Below, in pieces: positions 1-5,006 of a stretch of DNA of 5,006 nt. Every line of letters starts with the position of its first letter. Within the stretch, counting starts at the first letter, position 1. The notes under the pieces were generated by a model. That model made no database searches and was not told the origin of the DNA. It worked only from the letters and a program-made list of their open reading frames with translations. This DNA is from Prevotellaceae bacterium. Lineage in GTDB: Bacteria; Bacteroidota; Bacteroidia; Bacteroidales; UBA932. The stretch lies in contig JAIRKV010000194.1 of the NCBI GenBank assembly GCA_031259935.1, positions 1 to 5,006 on the forward strand. Reading direction: 5' to 3'. The position numbers and the translations under genes are program-made.

Positions 1-123
1 TATCACAGTCATGAATGCAGAGGATTGAAAAACTGCAAGCACGAAATAATAAAAACAACGCTTGAAGAAGCGAAAAAGAAAGGATACAAGCCCTGCGGCT
101 ACTGTTATAAAAAACAACGCTGA
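1..123 (+). CDS. Small cysteine-rich protein, C-terminal fragment (5' end outside window)
   Basis: Frame 1 is open from the first base to a TGA at 121-123, giving 40 residues of a protein that begins to the left of the window. The fragment has a regular cysteine pattern: YH at 1-2, CRGL at 6-9, Cys12 followed by His14, a short helix-like stretch TLEEAKKKG at 20-28, then PCGYCY at 31-36 and a basic tail. From memory, similar tails (C-x-GL-x2-C ... EEA-x3-G ... PC-x2-C) occur at the ends of short uncharacterised proteins in Bacteroidota and in some mobile elements. The paired cysteines and histidines suggest a small metal-binding or disulphide-stabilised domain, but that is inference. It converges on the recombinase gene with only 36 bases between the stop codons, so if an integrated element is present, this gene would be cargo of it. 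The non-random Cys/His spacing is why I accept so short a piece as coding. Its function is unknown. Confidence 0.7.
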   Translation, partial: YHSHECRGLKNCKHEIIKTTLEEAKKKGYKPCGYCYKKQR

Positions 124-159
124 TAATAAGGCATAAAGAAATCGTAACGGAATAAAAAT

Positions 160-1359
160 TCAGACGTTAAGCATAAAATCAATAACGTCCTGCACTAATT
201 TATCAACAGAACTTTGTTTGCGTGTAATGTAAATCTCTGCCATGTGCGCCCTGCCTGGTGCGTGTCCGAGTACGTAATCAATCAAATTACTGTCGTAACC
301 AATTTCTGCCGCTACGCTCGAAAATGTGTGCCGAGACCAGTACAGGCTCACTTTTTCCGTGTCTATTTTTTTACAAATACTTTTAAGCCCTTTTCCACAT
401 GCTTTTGCAAAATTTTTTGCAGTTGAATATTTTTTTATTTCCGACAAAAAACCTCGTTTACTGTATTCTTTGATTATATCCTGCGCCTGTTTGCACACGT
501 AAATTTTTACTTTTATTTTGTTGTCTCTGAATTGTACTTTGCGTCTGTAATAAGTGATATAATTGTCTTTTATTTCTGTCAGATTATATAAGTCTATCGG
601 CGCAATGCCTGCAAGCAGGAAACAAAGTAACAGCATATCCTGCCCTGTCTTCTCTCTCTGCAACCGACAAGGCTGTGTAATAATCTGTCTGAACACATGA
701 ACTTCAATGTTGCGCTTTTCGGGTACAGGTTCTTTGATTTTGAAGTTACGAAACGGATAATGTTTTATCATGTATTCGTCCCGACTTTCGTCATTATATT
801 CGTTCATCGCAGCCCTGAAAAGCGTCCGTATCGCTCTTAAATTTGCATTTATGCCCGCCTCGCCTGTTTTTTGCTCACGCAAATAATCGCTAAATTTTTC
901 CAAATATTTTCTGCTTATATCGCTAATGTTAAGGCTGTCGGATTTGTTAAACTTTTTCAACCACACTATTGCTGCATGATACATGTAATACGTGCCGTTC
1001 TTGCCTTTTTTCGTTTTAACTTCGTTGCATTTGTTCACGCAAAAATCAATAAAATTAATGAATTTTCCGCCTTGTGTGTCGTTCTTGCGCAAGATGTAAT
1101 CCTTTACGTCTTCTACTGTGTAATATTCAATTTTAACCCCTAATTCTGCGATGTATTCTCTGAACTGTGCCATCAGCCGCTCCAAATTCAACGAATAAAA
1201 AGACTTGCGAAACTTCAAATCTTTTGTTAAGTCCTTGTCGGTTACATAAATAGAAGTAGGAATGTAGGCTCGCTGCCTCTTATGCGTTATTTCGATGTAA
1301 ACTTTATAAGTTCCATCTTCCTTTCTGTGTTTAATGTAATGATGAATAGTTGTTGCCAT
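160..1359 (-). CDS. Tyrosine recombinase / site-specific integrase (Bacteroidetes type)
   Basis: This 399-residue protein should catalyse DNA strand exchange between att sites through a covalent 3'-phosphotyrosine intermediate. Three domains are visible. Residues 1-90 form an arm-binding-like beta-rich N-terminus. About 98-190 is a helical SAM-like core-binding domain. About 215-395 is the catalytic domain. Recognisable active-site elements are a probable beta-hairpin lysine at K274 (YRRK), R343-H344 in YWSRHTF, H366 in VLGH and the nucleophile Y377 in AEIYIT. Two usual residues are replaced. The box I arginine position carries Ala253 (GIAPIDL), and the His of the HxxR motif is Tyr340. As I recall, Bacteroidetes integrases often vary at these positions, and the CTnDOT integrase also lacks the first Arg, so the protein is probably active. 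The ATG at 1359 gives a full-length N-terminus and has no Shine-Dalgarno sequence, only an A-rich leader. It reads away from the tRNA-Pro gene 220 bases upstream, an arrangement seen for integrases of tRNA-targeting elements. The length is normal and nothing looks truncated. Confidence 0.95.
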   Translation of the reverse strand: MATTIHHYIKHRKEDGTYKVYIEITHKRQRAYIPTSIYVTDKDLTKDLKFRKSFYSLNLERLMAQFREYIAELGVKIEYYTVEDVKDYILRKNDTQGGKFINFIDFCVNKCNEVKTKKGKNGTYYMYHAAIVWLKKFNKSDSLNISDISRKYLEKFSDYLREQKTGEAGINANLRAIRTLFRAAMNEYNDESRDEYMIKHYPFRNFKIKEPVPEKRNIEVHVFRQIITQPCRLQREKTGQDMLLLCFLLAGIAPIDLYNLTEIKDNYITYYRRKVQFRDNKIKVKIYVCKQAQDIIKEYSKRGFLSEIKKYSTAKNFAKACGKGLKSICKKIDTEKVSLYWSRHTFSSVAAEIGYDSNLIDYVLGHAPGRAHMAEIYITRKQSSVDKLVQDVIDFMLNV

Positions 1360-1373
1360 TTTTTTTATTTTTT

Positions 1374-1461
1374 TTGTCGCACATTTATTAATACATGAAC
1401 GACTAACCGTTGCTGCGCTTATGAATTATTTTATTTTTCATTGCCGCACAGTTGCCGCACA
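1374..1461. repeat. Three copies of TTGYCGCACA upstream of the recombinase
   Basis: TTGCCGCACA occurs at 1441-1450 and again at 1452-1461, one helical turn apart (11 bp). A one-mismatch copy, TTGTCGCACA, lies at 1374-1383 just before the recombinase start. A weaker relative, TTGCTGCGC, is at 1410-1418. All are in the same orientation and all fall between the candidate promoter and the start codon. Repeats of this size next to an integrase gene are typical of arm-type integrase-binding sites or of sites for a regulator such as an excisionase. The copies are seen directly; their role is inferred. Confidence 0.55.
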
Positions 1462-1470
1462 AATGCGTTT

Positions 1471-1504
1471 CAAAAGTACAAAAAAGTAGTTAAAGTAGCA
1501 CAAA
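1471..1504 (-). promoter_or_regulatory. Candidate promoter for the recombinase gene
   Basis: On the minus strand, TACTTTTG (1478 down to 1471) matches the Bacteroidota -7 box TAnnTTTG. A TTTG at 1504-1501 sits 22 bases upstream as a possible -33 element. Transcription would begin near 1465, giving a leader of roughly 105 bases that contains the TTGYCGCACA repeats. The promoter begins directly after the tRNA terminator's T-run, so the recombinase would be transcribed independently of the tRNA. The 22-base spacer is at the long end of the usual range. Confidence 0.5.
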
Positions 1505-1510
1505 AAAGTT

Positions 1511-1555
1511 AAAAAAAAGAGAGATAAAGTTTTTGATAAAGACTTCTATCTCTCT
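1511..1555 (-). terminator. Intrinsic terminator downstream of tRNA-Pro
   Basis: Reading the minus strand from 1555, AGAGAGATA (1555-1547) and AAGT (1545-1542), separated by a single bulged G, pair with ACTT (1530-1527) and TATCTCTCT (1526-1518) around an 11-base loop. This gives a 13-bp stem. The stem runs straight into a T-run (plus-strand A-run, 1518-1511), the layout of a rho-independent terminator for leftward transcription. It starts 24 bases past the tRNA 3' end, so it most likely terminates the tRNA transcript and insulates the recombinase gene. The plus-strand side has no T-run, so it should act in one direction only. Confidence 0.8.
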
Positions 1556-1578
1556 GTAAATCACCGTATTTTAATTTG

Positions 1579-1652
1579 TCGGGGTACTCCGACTCGAACG
1601 GAGGACCCCCTGCTCCCAAAGCAGGTGCGCTAGCCAACTGCGCCACACCCCG
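1579..1652 (-). tRNA. trnP: tRNA-Pro (anticodon UGG)
   Basis: The minus strand folds into a complete 74-base class I tRNA. The acceptor stem is CGGGGTG/TACCCCG with one G-U pair next to the D arm. The D stem is GCGC/GCGC around AGTTGGCTA. The anticodon stem CCTGC/GCAGG carries loop TTTGGGA, giving anticodon UGG (proline, reading CCA and other CCN codons). The variable loop is GGGTC, and the T stem CTCCG/CGGAG carries the canonical TTCGAGT loop. The discriminator base is A. CCA is not encoded; the gene is followed by CAAATT, so the end must be added enzymatically. All stems are intact, so the gene is functional even if an element has inserted at its 3' end. It has its own candidate promoter at 1676-1707 and terminator at 1511-1555. 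Confidence 0.98.
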
Positions 1653-1675
1653 AAATATTTTTTCAAAACAGACCG

Positions 1676-1707
1676 CAAAAGTAGGCAAAAAAATCAAATT
1701 TTCCAAA
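1676..1707 (-). promoter_or_regulatory. Candidate promoter for tRNA-Pro
   Basis: On the minus strand, TACTTTTG (1683-1676, followed by C) matches the Bacteroidota -7 box. TTTG at 1707-1704 supplies a -33 element with a 20-base spacer, close to the preferred spacing. Initiation near 1669 would leave a short leader of about 17 bases before the mature tRNA 5' end, which RNase P would remove. It is divergent from the permease promoter about 40 bases away. Confidence 0.65.
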
Positions 1708-1745
1708 TATTTTTTCGCTGTCTGCATATTTTATTGTTTATTTAT

Positions 1746-1753
1746 TACTTTTG
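1746..1753 (+). promoter_or_regulatory. Candidate -7 box for the ABC importer operon
   Basis: TACTTTTG followed by C at 1746-1754 matches the Bacteroidota -7 consensus TAnnTTTG. It is identical in all nine bases to the tRNA-Pro box on the other strand. The -33 region is weaker: TCTG at 1721-1724 is at a suitable distance (21 bases) but has one mismatch to TTTG. Initiation near 1760 leaves a leader of only about 10 bases before the ATG at 1771. That argues against a long regulatory leader such as a cobalamin riboswitch in this position. It also supports 1771, rather than a codon inside the tRNA, as the permease start. Confidence 0.6.
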
Positions 1754-1770
1754 CAAACAAATTTTTATAC

Positions 1771-2805
1771 ATGGCAAACAATAGTACACATACGAAATTT
1801 TATTTTGCAGCATTATCGCTCACTGCGATATTGTTTTTTGTGCTTGACATTGTTTTAGGTTCGGTTTCCATTTCAATCAAAGAAATTTTCAATGTGTTTT
1901 TTTCTGCTGATAAGGTCGAATCGCATGTTTCAAATATAATTATTAATTTCAGATTACCTCGCACATGTGTAGCATTACTTGCGGGAGTGGCTTTATCTGT
2001 AAGCGGTTTGCAAATGCAAACGGTATTTCGCAATCCGCTTGCCGACCCTTATCTTCTTGGCGTCAGTTCGGGAGCAAATTTGGGTGTTGCATTGTTTTTG
2101 CTTGGTTCGTCGATATTTTCAATAATATTACCGACAATTGTTTCAAATTTTTGTATAGCATCGGCGGCGTTTATCGGTTCTGCACTGACGCTGCTTTTAG
2201 TATTGATTGTTTCAATCCGTATTCGCGATATAATGACGGTTTTGATATTCGGCATAATGTTTTCGGGTGCGGCAACTGCAATTGTGGGATTGCTGCAATA
2301 CAAGAGCAACGAATCGGCAGTGAAAACTTTTGTTGTGTGGACGTTCGGAAATCTCGGCAGCTCTACATTTAATGAAATAAAAATAATGTTTGCCATAATT
2401 TTTATCGGATTAATAATTGTGATTTTTTCAATAAAAAAACTCAATGTATTACTGCTTGGAGATGTTTATGCACAAACGGTAGGAGTAAATTTGAAATTGA
2501 CGCGAATAATAATTTTTGTAAGTACAAGTTTGCTTACGGGTTCCATTGTAGCCTTTTGCGGTCCTGTCGGGTTCATAGGAATAGCCGTTCCGCATATTGC
2601 GCGAATGATTTTTCGCAGAGCCGACCATCGAATACTGGTGCCGGCATGTATACTGTTGGGTGCAAACATCATGGTGTTTTGCGATATAATTTCGCAACTT
2701 CCGGGTTCTAATATTGTTATTCCCATCAATATTGTAGTCGCTTTTGTTGGTATTCCAGTGATAATATGGATAATTTTATCGAATAAAAAAATTATTAACG
2801 AATGA
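1771..2805 (+). CDS. FecCD/BtuC-family ABC transporter permease
   Basis: This 344-residue inner-membrane protein belongs to the permease family that imports iron-siderophores, haem or cobalamin. Two copies would pair with two copies of the downstream ATPase. After an N-terminal membrane segment (about residues 11-30) the family signatures appear in order. RLPRTCVALLAGVALSVSGL is followed by QMQ, RNPLADPYLLGVSSGAN, several hydrophobic helices, CGPVGFIGIAVPHIARMI (the cytoplasmic coupling region facing the ATPase) and a C-terminal SQLPGSN...GIPVIIWIIL segment. The length matches the family norm of about 330-350. The reading frame extends 65 codons further upstream, but that extension would run antisense through tRNA-Pro and across the promoter, so the ATG at 1771 is preferred. 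The stop overlaps the ATPase start as ATGA, indicating translational coupling. The substrate cannot be told from the sequence alone, because no binding protein or outer-membrane receptor gene is nearby. Confidence 0.95.
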   Translation: MANNSTHTKFYFAALSLTAILFFVLDIVLGSVSISIKEIFNVFFSADKVESHVSNIIINFRLPRTCVALLAGVALSVSGLQMQTVFRNPLADPYLLGVSSGANLGVALFLLGSSIFSIILPTIVSNFCIASAAFIGSALTLLLVLIVSIRIRDIMTVLIFGIMFSGAATAIVGLLQYKSNESAVKTFVVWTFGNLGSSTFNEIKIMFAIIFIGLIIVIFSIKKLNVLLLGDVYAQTVGVNLKLTRIIIFVSTSLLTGSIVAFCGPVGFIGIAVPHIARMIFRRADHRILVPACILLGANIMVFCDIISQLPGSNIVIPINIVVAFVGIPVIIWIILSNKKIINE

Positions 2806-3584
2806 ATCTGCAAAGAATAAAAATAGAAAACCTTTCGCTCGGATATGGAAATTCGGTGAATACGCAGCATGAAATATTTCCTCCGTTTTCGGTTACAGCC
2901 GACAATGCGCAATTTATAGCACTTGCCGGTCGCAACGGAGTCGGCAAATCTACGTTTTTGCGTACGCTGGCAGGTTTGCAAAATATTTTTTCAGGTAATA
3001 TTTTTATAAACGAAAAAGCGGTTAAAACCTTGTCGCGCAAAGATTATGCAAATTTAATGAGTTTTGTATCAACAGAAATGGTTAGAGTTATGCATCTTAA
3101 AGTTTTTGACCTGGTTGCAATGGGTCGATACACATACACAAATTTATTCGGTAATTTAAGCATAAATGATGAAAAAATTATTCTTGATTCGCTGAAAATG
3201 GTGGGAATGAGCGATTTTATATGGAGAAATGTTTCGGAATTGAGCGATGGCGAGCGACAACGCACAATGATAGCGCGCGCCCTTGTGCAGGATACTCCGA
3301 TAATGATTCTTGATGAACCGACAGCATTTTTGGACATACCGAATAAATATGAAATAATATTACTGCTTAAAAATTTAACCCGTCAAAAATCAAAAACAGT
3401 AATATTTTCTACTCACGATATTAATATTGCATTGCAACTTGCCGATAAAATCTGGCTTATGACTAACCGAAAAATGTACGAAGGAACACCTTCACAACTC
3501 ATACAGACAAATGCTTTCGACGAGATGCTCGACAATACGGCTTTGAAAATGGAAAACGGCGAAATAAAATTTAAAGAATTATGA
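2802..3584 (+). CDS. ABC transporter ATPase, iron-siderophore/haem/cobalamin type
   Basis: This 260-residue cytoplasmic ATPase should power the permease encoded immediately upstream, with which it shares an ATGA overlap at 2802-2805. Walker A is GRNGVGKST (43-51) and the signature motif is LSDGERQR (147-154). Walker B is IMILDEP (167-173), the D-loop is AFLD (175-178) and the switch histidine is H205 in STHD. LSDGE instead of LSGGQ is, as I recall, common in the Bacteroidota branch of FecE/BtuD-like proteins. At the Q-loop position the sequence reads SFVSTEMVRV (87-96) with no glutamine, followed by the family-like VFDLVAMGRYTYTN. The length is typical. No Shine-Dalgarno sequence is visible, and translation probably depends on coupling to the permease. 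The gene ends the operon: the next 460 bases have no plus-strand gene. Iron-siderophore, haem or vitamin B12 are all possible substrates. Confidence 0.95.
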   Translation: MNLQRIKIENLSLGYGNSVNTQHEIFPPFSVTADNAQFIALAGRNGVGKSTFLRTLAGLQNIFSGNIFINEKAVKTLSRKDYANLMSFVSTEMVRVMHLKVFDLVAMGRYTYTNLFGNLSINDEKIILDSLKMVGMSDFIWRNVSELSDGERQRTMIARALVQDTPIMILDEPTAFLDIPNKYEIILLLKNLTRQKSKTVIFSTHDINIALQLADKIWLMTNRKMYEGTPSQLIQTNAFDEMLDNTALKMENGEIKFKEL

Positions 3585-4045
3585 ATTTTATTTAGATATT
3601 CCTTAATAAGTAATGAAATCATTTATTATAAGCAAGTTATAAATGCAAATTGTCGAATAATAATACCGTGTTTTACGTACATACAAGCTAAAAGTCTGCA
3701 AAACAGGAACAGTTTTTTTCTTCTTTGTGTTCTTCATTGCGAGGGCGTTAGCCCGAAGCAATCCAGAAAATAAACAAGGAAAAAATGGCAAATAATCTTC
3801 CGGATTGCTTCATCGCTTCGCTCCTCGCAATGACGTGCTGCTTGCTTTTATGTCAAAACAAAACTGATAGAAAATGTTGTATTATTGCTGATTTTTTATT
3901 TGTAAGGAGCAACTGAATATCAATGTTTTGCCTTGCTAATGTTTCAGTGTTTATGAATAAAAATGGATAGCCGAATTTTATTTCAACCGGAAAAGAATAA
4001 ATGCCATAATTTCAATGACAAATGAATATGTTTACACTGAATTTA
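3585..4045. other. Non-coding gap between convergent genes
   Basis: This 461-base stretch separates the end of the ATPase gene from the end of elbB. It is AT-rich with stops in all frames. The only minus-strand reading frame of note (3603-3791) runs through the repeat pair and looks like translated repeat. The one structured part is the inverted REP-like pair at 3734-3833. I found no TAnnTTTG box followed by a reading frame and no RNA gene. There is a weak AT-only hairpin (TTATAA repeated around 3626-3643) after the ATPase, without a T-run, which I do not call a terminator. Confidence 0.7.
3734..3833. repeat. Inverted pair of REP-like units
   Basis: The left unit (3734-3764) reads TCATTGCGAGG, then GCGTTAGCCC, then GAAGCAATCC. 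The right unit (3833-3802, on the minus strand) begins and ends with the same TCATTGCGAGG and GAAGCAATCC but has a different centre, AGCGAAGCGAT. The outer 11 bases (3734-3744 with 3823-3833) and inner 10 bases (3755-3764 with 3802-3811) pair perfectly. A long hairpin can therefore form around a 37-base AT-rich spacer. The left unit also holds its own hairpin GGGC-GTTA-GCCC (3743-3754). From memory, this kind of CATTGCGAG...GAAGCAATC motif is dispersed in many bacterial genomes. Placed between convergent genes, it could stop transcription from both sides, but that is inference. Confidence 0.85.
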
Positions 4046-4699
4046 TCAAATGTTTTTCAAAATTTCTTTTACAAGATTATCAATACCTGTAAATACTTCC
4101 GAAATGTTGGCAGTTGCCATATATGCCGGCGTTGTAAATATTTTATTGTCGGCATCAACGCATATATCCGTTGCTTTTTTTACGGCATGATTTGCGCCGA
4201 AATGATTTACATCGGAAATCAAACTTTCGTCGTGATTTCCAAGCGTAATGGTAATATTTCCGAGTATGCGGGCAAGTAAAACAGGCGCAATACATGTAGC
4301 GGCAATTATTTTTTTGCGCTCGAACATTGATTTTACGGCGTTTGCAACATCCGCATTTACATTACAGTTTATTCCTGCTACGCCGTAATCGCATAAATTT
4401 TTCACTGCACCGAAACCGCCTGGAAAAAACAAAACATCGAAATAACCGGCATCAAATTCCGACAGCGGTTTTATATCGCCTCGCGCAATTCGTGCCGATT
4501 CTTCAAGCATGTTGCGATTCGGTTTGGTTTCTTCGCCCGATATATGGTTTATCGTATGCAACTGCTCGGCATCGGGAGCAAATATTTGATATGCGCCGCC
4601 GTTTCTGTCAACAGCCAGCATTGATGCTGCGGCTTCGTGTATTTCGCTTCCATCGTACACGCCGCAGCCTGATAATACAATAGCAAATTTTGTTTTCAT
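4046..4699 (-). CDS. elbB: ElbB, glyoxalase-like DJ-1/PfpI-family protein
   Basis: This 217-residue cytoplasmic protein matches ElbB, often annotated as an isoprenoid biosynthesis protein with amidotransferase-like domain. As I recall, the E. coli homologue has weak glyoxalase III activity, and its link to isoprenoid synthesis is indirect. Family landmarks are SGCGVYDGSEIHE (10-22), FAPD (40-43), NHISGEE (51-57), ARIARGDIKPL (69-79), FPGGFGAVKNL (92-102) and ATCIAP (134-139). In the last of these, C136 sits at the nucleophile elbow of the DJ-1 superfamily. TTPAYM (189-194) follows near the C-terminus. The length equals the usual family length, so the ATG at 4699 is well supported. There is no Shine-Dalgarno sequence. 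The gene is monocistronic here, convergent with the ABC importer operon, and has a candidate promoter at 4729-4762. No functional link to the importer is evident. Confidence 0.95.
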   Translation of the reverse strand: MKTKFAIVLSGCGVYDGSEIHEAAASMLAVDRNGGAYQIFAPDAEQLHTINHISGEETKPNRNMLEESARIARGDIKPLSEFDAGYFDVLFFPGGFGAVKNLCDYGVAGINCNVNADVANAVKSMFERKKIIAATCIAPVLLARILGNITITLGNHDESLISDVNHFGANHAVKKATDICVDADNKIFTTPAYMATANISEVFTGIDNLVKEILKNI

Positions 4700-4728
4700 C
4701 GTTCAAAAATTTTAATTTTAATACGATG

Positions 4729-4762
4729 CAAATTTACATGAAATTTTTTATTTACGCACAAA
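4729..4762 (-). promoter_or_regulatory. Candidate promoter for elbB
   Basis: On the minus strand, TAAATTTG (4736-4729, followed by C) fits the Bacteroidota -7 box TAnnTTTG. A TTTG at 4762-4759 lies 22 bases upstream as a possible -33 element. Initiation near 4722 gives a leader of about 23 bases before the ATG at 4699. The spacer is slightly long, as for the recombinase promoter. Confidence 0.5.
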
Positions 4763-5006
4763 CAGATAAAATTTGATAATTGTTTTATTTACTGTTAACT
4801 GTTTCATTTTTCATTATTCGTTTGCTTTTTCGGGATTGGCTTGCGCTGAACTTTTGTCTTTACACGTGCTTTTTATTTTACCGTATGCGCACCGACGGCA
4901 AAAACAGTTTTTATTCGTTTGTGTGTTATTGGAAAATTTGATATTGTCTTTGTTTTTAATATAATAATACTTTTTTTACGGCAATTCAGAAATAAAATAT
5001 TTCCCT
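4763..5006. other. AT-rich region with no gene recognised
   Basis: Apart from the elbB promoter just before it, this stretch shows stops in all frames on both strands at short intervals. The longest frame (plus strand, 4773-4964, TTG start) encodes a hydrophobic 63-residue string with no upstream promoter box or family resemblance. One minus-strand frame is open from the window edge to a stop near position 4880 (about 43 codons) but shows no recognisable protein pattern. The sequence is T-rich on the plus strand, with no hairpin or repeat that I can defend. A gene beginning to the right of the window cannot be excluded. Confidence 0.55.

Noticed and set aside
871..1143. A 90-codon plus-strand reading frame opposite the recombinase gene
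   Set aside because: It lies wholly inside a well-supported gene on the other strand and shows no protein motif.
1509..1727. A 72-codon minus-strand reading frame
   Set aside because: It runs through the tRNA-Pro gene and its terminator, so it is a by-product of the tRNA sequence.
1576..1770. A 65-codon N-terminal extension of the permease starting at an ATG at 1576
   Set aside because: It would be translated antisense through tRNA-Pro and across the candidate promoter at 1746-1753. Its residues do not resemble the family, and the ATG at 1771 gives the normal family length.
1755..1770. Cobalamin riboswitch ahead of the importer
   Set aside because: The candidate promoter leaves only about 10 bases of leader, and no B12-box-like conserved sequence is visible upstream.
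2049..2981. Long minus-strand reading frames opposite the permease and the ATPase start
   Set aside because: They overlap genes with complete family signatures and have no recognisable motifs or promoters of their own.
3603..3791. A 62-codon minus-strand reading frame after the ATPase gene
   Set aside because: Its central part is the translated REP-like unit, it is low in complexity, and no promoter box precedes it.
3734..3833. CRISPR array or insertion sequence at the repeat pair
   Set aside because: There are only two units, they are inverted instead of direct, they have no regular spacers, and there is no transposase gene or target-site duplication that I can see.
4773..4964. A 63-codon hydrophobic plus-strand reading frame
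   Set aside because: It starts with TTG, has no promoter box or family resemblance, and its hydrophobicity follows from T-rich DNA.

Overview
The window looks like a chromosomal segment from a member of Bacteroidota, probably Bacteroidales. Four things support this. The DNA is AT-rich. Shine-Dalgarno sequences are absent at the starts I could inspect. Candidate promoters share the Bacteroidota-type -7 box TAnnTTTG; three of the four contain the identical 8-mer TACTTTTG. The protein families (a Bacteroidetes-type tyrosine recombinase, a FecCD permease and an ABC ATPase with an LSDGE signature) fit as well. This is a reading from memory of motifs, not a database result.

Positions 1-1578 look like the end of an accessory region. 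The first 123 bases hold the C-terminal 40 codons of a small cysteine-rich plus-strand protein. It converges on a complete 399-residue tyrosine recombinase (minus strand, 160-1359). Upstream of the recombinase, at 1360-1578, are three copies of TTGYCGCACA, a candidate promoter, and a strong intrinsic terminator that serves the neighbouring tRNA. An intact tRNA-Pro(UGG) gene follows at 1579-1652 on the minus strand, with its 3' end facing the recombinase. This is the classic arrangement of an element integrated at a tRNA 3' end. The distal att copy would lie to the left of the window, so integration remains an inference.

Positions 1653-3584 look like core chromosome. Divergent promoters drive the tRNA leftward and an ABC importer operon rightward. 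That operon encodes a FecCD/BtuC-type permease (1771-2805) and its ATPase (2802-3584), overlapping by ATGA. Together they would import an iron-siderophore, haem or cobalamin-type substrate from the periplasm, but no substrate-binding protein or TonB-dependent receptor gene is in the window.

Positions 3585-4045 are a non-coding gap between convergent genes. It contains a pair of inverted REP-like units (3734-3833). The gap is followed by elbB on the minus strand (4046-4699), a DJ-1/PfpI-family glyoxalase-like protein with its own candidate promoter. The last 300 bases hold only that promoter and AT-rich sequence in which I see no convincing gene.

I do not see a clearly novel multi-gene system. 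The most interesting points are the tRNA-recombinase junction with its repeats, the recombinase's variant catalytic residues, and the mixed-type inverted REP pair.
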